Source: Gemmatimonadaceae bacterium
GTDB lineage: Bacteria; Gemmatimonadota; Gemmatimonadetes; Gemmatimonadales; Gemmatimonadaceae
Direction of reading: 5' to 3'
NCBI GenBank assembly: GCA_036496605.1
Contig: DASXKV010000004.1
Span: forward strand, 1 to 64,000
Length of the DNA: 64,000 bases
In this document: positions 59,245 to 64,000 of the stretch, piece by piece
Position numbering within the stretch: the first letter of the stretch is position 1
How the letters are laid out: each line of letters starts with the position of its first letter
Made by a program: the position numbers and the translations under genes
Notes under the pieces: model-generated
The model's database searches: none
Seen by the model: the letters and a program-made list of their open reading frames with translations, nothing else
Told to the model about the DNA's origin: nothing

Positions 59245-60024
59245 TCACGTCCTTCGCTTTCGGAAATACTCATACAGGTCGTCGAACGCCGCGGCGCCGC
59301 GGTCGACGCGTTTGGTGTCAGTGTCGTGCGCCTGGACGATGCCGCGAATCAAACCGGCCACGCCCGCCGTCTCGGGGCGATGATAGCGGTCGTCCTTGCA
59401 ATCGATGTCGTGAACGATCTCGCCGATGGCGGTGAGCGCGCGGTCGCGCAGGCCGAAGCGCCTCACGAGCGTCTGGAACGTGCACTCCTCGCCGACGTGC
59501 GTGTATTCGGCCTCGTACATGTCAAAGCGGAGCTCTCGCGGCCGCGGACGATATCCGCGCGCCGGCACGAACTTGAATCGCCCTTGGGCGTCGATGAAGC
59601 GACGAATCAACCATACGCTCGCGATGCGGTCGACGTGCACGCCGGTCCGCGTCACCCACGTCCGACCCGGCTCCACGCGATCGGTCGGTCGCTCGTCGAC
59701 CTCGCTGCCGCTCTCCGCGCGCTCGCTTGCCAGCATCGCATCCAGTTCCTCGTCGGTGATGCCCTCGACGAATTCGGCCACCGCAATCACGACGCTGCCG
59801 CCTTCCGCTTCGATCTCCTGACGCAGCCACTGCAAGTCCTCGAACGCGTCGTCCGTACTCGGCAGCGCGTAGACCGTTTGCTTGATCGCGACCGCGCCCA
59901 GTCGTCGCAGCCGGCGGCGCGTCTTGACCCGGAGGTAGTCCGGTTTGGGCGGCAGTTGATGAATGAAGAGGAGCCAGCGTCGGCCCCGCGACGCTTGCGC
60001 GGCGGCTTCTGTCGCATCATTCAT
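59245..60024 (-). CDS. chrB: ChrB-like protein with N- and C-terminal domains
   Basis: The start at 60024 (MNDATEAAAQASRGRRWLLF) is preferred to 60141. The 259-residue protein has the ChrB N-domain (WLLFIHQLPPKPDYLRVKTR, RRLGAVAIKQTVYALPSTDDA, FEDLQWLRQEIEAEGGS) and the C-domain (VHVDRIASVWLIRRFIDAQG, FKFVPARGYRP, GEECTFQTLVRRFGL). Full-length ChrB proteins regulate or support chromate efflux. The standalone C-domain gene at 58331 is downstream on the same strand across a repeat-filled gap, so the two may be a split duplicate. Confidence 0.85.
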   Translation of the reverse strand: MNDATEAAAQASRGRRWLLFIHQLPPKPDYLRVKTRRRLRRLGAVAIKQTVYALPSTDDAFEDLQWLRQEIEAEGGSVVIAVAEFVEGITDEELDAMLASERAESGSEVDERPTDRVEPGRTWVTRTGVHVDRIASVWLIRRFIDAQGRFKFVPARGYRPRPRELRFDMYEAEYTHVGEECTFQTLVRRFGLRDRALTAIGEIVHDIDCKDDRYHRPETAGVAGLIRGIVQAHDTDTKRVDRGAAAFDDLYEYFRKRRT

Positions 60025-60081
60025 TGATTCAACTGTATCATCGCGGCGCTTGACCGTCAAGACACTCTCCCGAGGTGTGCG

Positions 60082-61044
60082 TTGCTCGTACTCGATGCCG
60101 ATGACGTGACTCGGCTGCTCGATATGCCCTCGTGCATTCACGCCGTCGAGGCCGCGTTCCGCGCGCGGGGCGAGGGCCGCGCCGCACCCTCGGCGACCTT
60201 GGGCTTTCCACTAGACGGCGGCGGCCTGCACGTGAAAGTCGCGAGCCTCGATCTCTCGCGTCCCTACGTCGTCGCGAAAGTCAACGCGAACTTCCCGCGA
60301 AATCCGCTCGAGCGGAAGCTCCCGACGATTCAGGGCGCGCTCGTGCTCTTCGACGCGACGTGCGGGACGCCGCTCGCGTTGATGGACTCGGCGCCGATTA
60401 CGACATTGCGGACTGCGGCGACGACCGCGGTTGCTGCCTCACGCCTCGCGCGCCCCGACGCGTCGACCGTGACGTTCATCGGGTGCGGCGTTCAGGCGCG
60501 CGCGCACCTCACCGCACTGTGTCAGGTCCGTTTCGTCGAACGCGTCTTCGCCGTCGACAACCGCCCCGCCGCAGCCGACGCGTTTCGCAAGTTGGCAATC
60601 ACGGTACATGGCGTCGAGTGCTCGGTCTCGAGCTCGCTCCGGCGCGCGACGCGGGCGAGCGAGATCATCGTCACGACGACGCCGGCCGAGCGCGCGATTC
60701 TGCACTTGGGCGACGTCGCCGCTGGCACTTTCGTCGCCGCGGTCGGCGCCGACAACGAGCACAAACAGGAGATCGATCCCGAGTTGCTTCGTGAGTCGGT
60801 GCTCATCGTCGACGATCGCGAGCAATGCGCCCGGATCGGCGATCTCCATCACGCGCTTGCGGCCGGCGTCGTCGCGGCAAGCTACGTTCGCGCTTCACTC
60901 GACGAATGCGTCGCCGGCTCGCGACCGGGCAGGCTCACCGACGACGAGACGATCATATTCGACAGCACTGGTCTCGCGCTCGAAGACGTTGCAGCGGCAT
61001 CAGTCGTCTACGAACGGGCAGTCGGCGCCCAGTCCGTTGCCTGA
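60082..61044 (+). CDS. ornithine cyclodeaminase/mu-crystallin-family dehydrogenase
   Basis: A TTG start at 60082 follows CGAGG. The 320-residue protein has the family order: LHVKVASLDLSRPYVVAKVN, LALMDSAPITTLRTAATTAVAASRLARP, the NAD-binding STVTFIGCGVQARAHLTAL, and TFVAAVGADNEHKQEIDPEL. Members act on amino-acid-like substrates (ornithine, alanine, Delta1-piperideine). The Asp that marks true cyclodeaminases cannot be confirmed, so the reaction is open. Its 3' end overlaps the DoxX gene by 37 bases on opposite strands. Confidence 0.85.
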   Translation: MLVLDADDVTRLLDMPSCIHAVEAAFRARGEGRAAPSATLGFPLDGGGLHVKVASLDLSRPYVVAKVNANFPRNPLERKLPTIQGALVLFDATCGTPLALMDSAPITTLRTAATTAVAASRLARPDASTVTFIGCGVQARAHLTALCQVRFVERVFAVDNRPAAADAFRKLAITVHGVECSVSSSLRRATRASEIIVTTTPAERAILHLGDVAAGTFVAAVGADNEHKQEIDPELLRESVLIVDDREQCARIGDLHHALAAGVVAASYVRASLDECVAGSRPGRLTDDETIIFDSTGLALEDVAAASVVYERAVGAQSVA

Positions 61045-61478
61045 GGTGCCGATGCTGTGCCCGACAATCGCGCATCGATGGACCACACGCCCGCTCCATA
61101 GACCGCGATCATGAGTAGACCGCCCATCATTCCAAGATTCTTGAAGAATTCGGTCTGATTCGATGCGGCTGCCATGCCGGTCCCATTCCAAAAGGCGTGT
61201 AGACGAACGCTGACGATTCCCAGATACACAAACAAAACCGCAGCCGCGGCGCGCGCACGGAATCCGAGAAGCAGCAAGATCGACCCGATCGCTTCGATCG
61301 CCAACGCGCCCGCGAGTAGAGGGGTAACGAACGACATTCCCTTGAACTTCATGTACGCCGCTTGGCCCGACCAGTCGAAGATCTTGCCGTTCACCGCAAC
61401 CATGAATTCCAGGGTGACGAGCACGCGCGCGATCAATGGCAAAAGGCCAAATCGAATCGACGATGTGGAGGGTCTCAT
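61008..61478 (-). CDS. DoxX-family membrane protein
   Basis: The start at 61478 gives 156 residues with four membrane segments (LLPLIARVLVTLEFMVAVNG, LLAGALAIEAIGSILLLLGF, AAAVLFVYLGIVSVRLHAF, LGMMGGLLMIAVYGAG). The DoxX family pattern is RVLVTLEF with Glu in the first segment and GFRARAAA in the middle. Some members support oxidative-stress or thiosulfate metabolism; the role here is unknown. It overlaps the end of the convergent dehydrogenase gene. Confidence 0.82.
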   Translation of the reverse strand: MRPSTSSIRFGLLPLIARVLVTLEFMVAVNGKIFDWSGQAAYMKFKGMSFVTPLLAGALAIEAIGSILLLLGFRARAAAAVLFVYLGIVSVRLHAFWNGTGMAAASNQTEFFKNLGMMGGLLMIAVYGAGVWSIDARLSGTASAPQATDWAPTARS

Positions 61479-61530
61479 TTGATGTCCCTGGGGGCGGAGC
61501 CGTGGCAAACATCTTCCGACGCCGGCCACG

Positions 61531-62556
61531 TCACTTGTTTAGCAATCGCTTGATCGCACAGCGCCAGCCGGCACACGGCGCGTCCTGCAGTTCGGCGACC
61601 GTTGGCGGCGTCACGCCGCGCGCGAGCGCCTCGACGACGGGAAATACCAGGCCGACATTGCCACCGTGCGCGTCGATCTCCATCACGTTGTGCTGCAGCT
61701 TGAGTGACGCCGCGAAGCGGTAGACGCCCACATGCGCGCCATGATCGAACCATCGCCGCGCGACATCGACCGCCGCCTGCTCGCTCACGGTGTGGTCCGC
61801 CTCGTTGAGCAGAAAGATCATCTCCTTCGTACCAGGCGCGCGATCGGCGGACGCGTCCCGCAGTTGTTGGCCGAGCAGGAGCACCTGCGCGAGGCCGTGC
61901 GTCGTTATGCCCTGGACGTAATCCGGCCGCGTGGTGTCGATAGGGGCGTTCGTGCGCGTGATCTCCGGCAGCTTCGATGCCAGGATCACCAATCCGTGTC
62001 CCTGATCATCGCTCAGCGTGCCTGGCGCGATTGCGGGCGCGATGAGCACTGCCCGGTCCACTTCGGTGTGCGACTGCGCAATATTCCCCGCGATCACGCC
62101 GCCAGCACTGAGCCCCACGACGATGATCGAGTCGCCGAGCCCTCGCGCGATTGCCACAGTCGAGTCACCAAATCGCGCCAGCTCCTCGGCGCGGATGCGG
62201 CCTAACGAGCGTATCGGCGAACGGCGCTCACCGTGGCGCGGCAGGCGCGGAATGTAGACGTTGTCCCCGCCGCTGTAGAGGTGATCGCCGACGACCGCGA
62301 ACTGCTCCGGCAGATCGCTGAAGCCGTGCAGCAGCACGAAGACGCGTGCCGTGCGCTCGCCATGCGTCAGAAGCAGCGAGCGCCCGCCGGCGACGACGAC
62401 GCTGTCGTCCGCCGCCTGGCGCCGCGCCACCATTGCCACGGCCTCCTGATAACTCGCCGGCGCCGGCAACGGCGAAGGCAGCGTCTCGACAGGCGTTTGC
62501 ACGCATGCCGCTGACGCTGCCGCCATCAGGATCGCTACTCGATTGAGCATATCCAT
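61531..62556 (-). CDS. alpha/beta hydrolase lipoprotein
   Basis: The 341-residue protein starts with a lipobox signal (VAILMAAASAAC). Then come VFVLLHGFSDLPEQFAVVGD (HG oxyanion region), IIVVGLSAGGVIAGNIAQ (nucleophile Ser in GLSAGG), and a C-terminal HNVMEIDAHGGN with the likely catalytic His. It would act as an esterase or lipase at the periplasmic or outer-membrane face. ATG 62550 is an alternative start. It follows the isomerase-like gene on the same strand after a terminator-like hairpin. Confidence 0.85.
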   Translation of the reverse strand: MDMLNRVAILMAAASAACVQTPVETLPSPLPAPASYQEAVAMVARRQAADDSVVVAGGRSLLLTHGERTARVFVLLHGFSDLPEQFAVVGDHLYSGGDNVYIPRLPRHGERRSPIRSLGRIRAEELARFGDSTVAIARGLGDSIIVVGLSAGGVIAGNIAQSHTEVDRAVLIAPAIAPGTLSDDQGHGLVILASKLPEITRTNAPIDTTRPDYVQGITTHGLAQVLLLGQQLRDASADRAPGTKEMIFLLNEADHTVSEQAAVDVARRWFDHGAHVGVYRFAASLKLQHNVMEIDAHGGNVGLVFPVVEALARGVTPPTVAELQDAPCAGWRCAIKRLLNK

Positions 62557-62560
62557 ACCG

Positions 62561-62583
62561 TCATCCTGAGCAAAGCTCAGGAT
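62561..62583 (-). terminator. hairpin after the isomerase-like gene
   Basis: CATCCTGAGC-AAA-GCTCAGGATG is a perfect 10-bp stem with a 3-nt loop, in the 39-base gap between the two minus-strand genes. CATCCTGAGC hairpins of this type are also widespread dispersed repeats in other bacteria, so it may be a REP element as well as a terminator. There is no T run. Confidence 0.65.
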
Positions 62584-62595
62584 GATATTCCGTGC

Positions 62596-63444
62596 TCAGA
62601 ACCGCAGCGTGTGCAAGTACTCATAATCGACCTTCACGCTCGCGAGCTCGTCGGTCGGGCCTTCCTGCTCGACGTACGCCGGCTTCCGGTCGAGATTCGG
62701 AACCGCCGCGAGCAGCTGCTTGAAGTTCACGATCCCCGTCCCGAGCTCCGTGTCCTTCGTCTTGTCCGGCACGACGTCCTTGAGATGGAAGCTCCAGTAG
62801 CGCTCCTTGTGCTTCTGCAAGTACTGCATCGGGTCGCCGCCGCCGATGATCATGTTGCCGACGTCGAGCTGGAGCCTAACGACCGACGGATCGAGCCGCG
62901 CGATGCAGACGTCGTACGGAATCTGTCCGTCGATCGGCTTCATGTGGTCCGGCTCGTTATGAAAGGCCACCCACAGGTCGGCCTTGCGCGCTGCCGCGCC
63001 GGCGGTGTTCATCCGATCGGCAAACTGCTTCCAGTCGTCCAGCGTCTTCACCGACTCGGGATTGCTCGGCACGATGAGATACTCCATGCCGATCAGCTTC
63101 GCGTTCTCGAGGCTCTTCGGCCAGTCGGTCTCCATGATCCGCGGATCGATGTGCGCCGACGGCGCGCGCAGTCCCTCTTGCTTGAGGATCGTGCGCACCT
63201 GCTCCGGCGTGCGGCCGAAGTTGTTGAACGACCAGAGCAGCTCGACGTCGTTGTACCCGATCGCGCGCACCGCGGCCATGGTGCGGTCCGGGTCCGCGCG
63301 CATTGCCTTGCGCACGGAGTAGAGCTCGAGGCCAATGCGATTGAGCTGCTTGGCGGCGAGCGCGCGTCGCGGCAGGGCGACCACACCAACCGCCGCCGCG
63401 CCGAGCGCTTGCACGAAGGTCCGTCTTCTCATCGGATTACCCAT
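62596..63444 (-). CDS. Tat-exported sugar phosphate isomerase/epimerase-like protein
   Basis: The N-terminus (MGNPMRRRTFVQALGAAAVGVVALPRRA) is a twin-arginine signal. The start at 63444 is one of several ATGs. The mature part is a xylose-isomerase-like TIM barrel: IGLELYSVRKAMRADPDRTM, RAIGYNDVELLW, APSAHIDPRIM, RLQLDVGNMIIGGGDP and YWSFHLKDVVPDK with metal-binding Glu/Asp/His. Family members isomerise or epimerise sugars, often in inositol or rare-sugar breakdown. Substrate unknown. Confidence 0.85.
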   Translation of the reverse strand: MGNPMRRRTFVQALGAAAVGVVALPRRALAAKQLNRIGLELYSVRKAMRADPDRTMAAVRAIGYNDVELLWSFNNFGRTPEQVRTILKQEGLRAPSAHIDPRIMETDWPKSLENAKLIGMEYLIVPSNPESVKTLDDWKQFADRMNTAGAAARKADLWVAFHNEPDHMKPIDGQIPYDVCIARLDPSVVRLQLDVGNMIIGGGDPMQYLQKHKERYWSFHLKDVVPDKTKDTELGTGIVNFKQLLAAVPNLDRKPAYVEQEGPTDELASVKVDYEYLHTLRF

Positions 63445-63653
63445 CGGGTTGAGAGGATGGTCGACCAGTATTCGCTCAAGAAGAAGCACTCGAAAGGCAG
63501 AGTCGTCAACCGCGGCGGCGACTGGCAGCCATTGCCGCAGCTTGTGCCGCCCGCCAGTTTGCCTCGAACCCTACGAGAAATTGATCGATGGCGTCGTCGA
63601 AGTCTGTACATGAACGTGAGAAACGGCGGCCGGATGTGAAGGACGCGACCGCG

Positions 63654-64000
63654 ATGACGCCCGGCACGCACGCCAAGGCTCGCGCGTCACGGAAGGTCCT
63701 CGCGCTGCCAGCGTCGCTCGCTCTCGTGATCGGCGCCCTCGCGCTCGTCCCTCGCGACGCCACTCTCCAGCGAACCTTCGTGGCTGTCGCTGCGCTGCTC
63801 CTCCTCTGGTGTCTCGCGCTATTCGTCGTATCGACGCGCGCGAACAGAGCCCTCGTTCTCGAGTACGCTCCGCGCAAGCAGCATTGGGTTCAGGGACTCA
63901 CGCAGTTTGCGCTGATTCTGTATTGGGCTTCCCACACGCCGCTCGTTTTTGCGTTTCTTCCCTTCATCCTCGTCCAGCTCGTCTTTGCATTTGCTTTCGA
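63654..64000 (+). CDS. membrane protein, 5' part only (RnfD/NQR2-like)
   Basis: An ATG at 63654 opens a frame that runs off the right edge. Hydrophobic segments (LPASLALVIGALALV, FVAVAALLLLWCLALFVVS, LTQFALILYWASHTPLVFAF) and the stretch LVLEYAPRKQHWVQGLTQF resemble the N-terminus of RnfD/NQR2-like membrane proteins as I recall them in this phylum. The call is tentative because only 115 residues are visible. Confidence 0.6.
   Translation, partial: MTPGTHAKARASRKVLALPASLALVIGALALVPRDATLQRTFVAVAALLLLWCLALFVVSTRANRALVLEYAPRKQHWVQGLTQFALILYWASHTPLVFAFLPFILVQLVFAFAF

Noticed and set aside
63506..63877. 123-residue minus-strand frame near the right end
   Set aside because: The C-terminal part (FDDAIDQFLVGFEANWRAA) looks somewhat protein-like, but most of the frame is antisense to the better supported membrane protein gene and lacks a start signal.
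1..64000. tRNA and rRNA genes
   Set aside because: I looked for T-loop words such as GTTCGAATC and GTTCGAGTC followed by acceptor complements and found none that fold as a tRNA. No rRNA-like block is present.

Overview
The window is GC-rich DNA (roughly 65% G+C by eye) with the habits of a soil Gemmatimonadota genome. These include many secreted or lipoprotein genes of unknown function, small regulators, serine/threonine kinases, TonB receptors, receiver and LytTR systems, and a very frequent word CCTAACG/CGTTAGG. The phylum assignment is inferred from protein style, not from a marker gene. I found no rRNA, tRNA or CRISPR array.

Layout. 0-1.4 kb: the end of a probable TPR protein, a strong terminator, an outer-membrane beta-barrel protein and a small hypothetical. 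1.4-2.7 kb holds no convincing gene. 2.7-6.4 kb looks like a phage-derived island: a hypothetical, a holin-like membrane protein, a zinc amidase (endolysin), an overlapping spanin-like coiled-coil protein, a degenerate CHAP-like protein and a sigma region-2 protein. 6.4-9.0 kb: a translationally coupled ECF sigma/FecR-like anti-sigma pair followed by an internally duplicated exported protein. 9-15.4 kb: an accessory stretch with two decayed genes, an RCC1-repeat lipoprotein, a phosphoesterase, a PAP2 phosphatase, two large repeat structures and a small inverted-repeat element abutting a TonB receptor. 15.4-24.2 kb: TonB receptor, lgt, LytS/LytTR-type two-component pair and exported proteins. 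24.2-32.7 kb: Tat-exported aminotransferase, copA-csoR copper operon with candidate operator, Ser/Thr kinase, flavoprotein, lactate permease. 33-39 kb: secreted protein, a rhodanese whose reading frame is crossed by one TGA, two convergent and overlapping regulators of like design, TPR protein, two stand-alone receivers.

39.2-46.3 kb is a run of minus-strand genes suggesting a peptide or amide-bond pathway: a class I glutamine amidotransferase, a GCS2-type carboxylate-amine ligase, two ATP-grasp enzymes and two esterases. It is interrupted only by a heptamer-armed element carrying a four-helix-bundle gene. 46.6-52.9 kb is a TolC-adaptor-RND efflux operon. 53-64 kb: Ni/Co transporter, a very large beta-propeller exported protein, OsmC plus DCC oxidoreductase, two ChrB-like genes without chrA, ornithine-cyclodeaminase-like enzyme, DoxX, lipoprotein hydrolase, Tat-exported sugar isomerase-like protein, and the start of a membrane protein.

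The most unusual feature is intergenic. About a dozen gene gaps contain tandem 7-bp repeats (for example AGGGGTT, GGGCTGA, GTTGGTC, GTTGGTA, GGGTAGA), usually arranged as a G-rich arm, a short unique core and a complementary C-rich arm. Three different cores recur at two sites each, so these look like dispersed elements. One element carries the four-helix-bundle gene, which makes it a candidate autonomous version.
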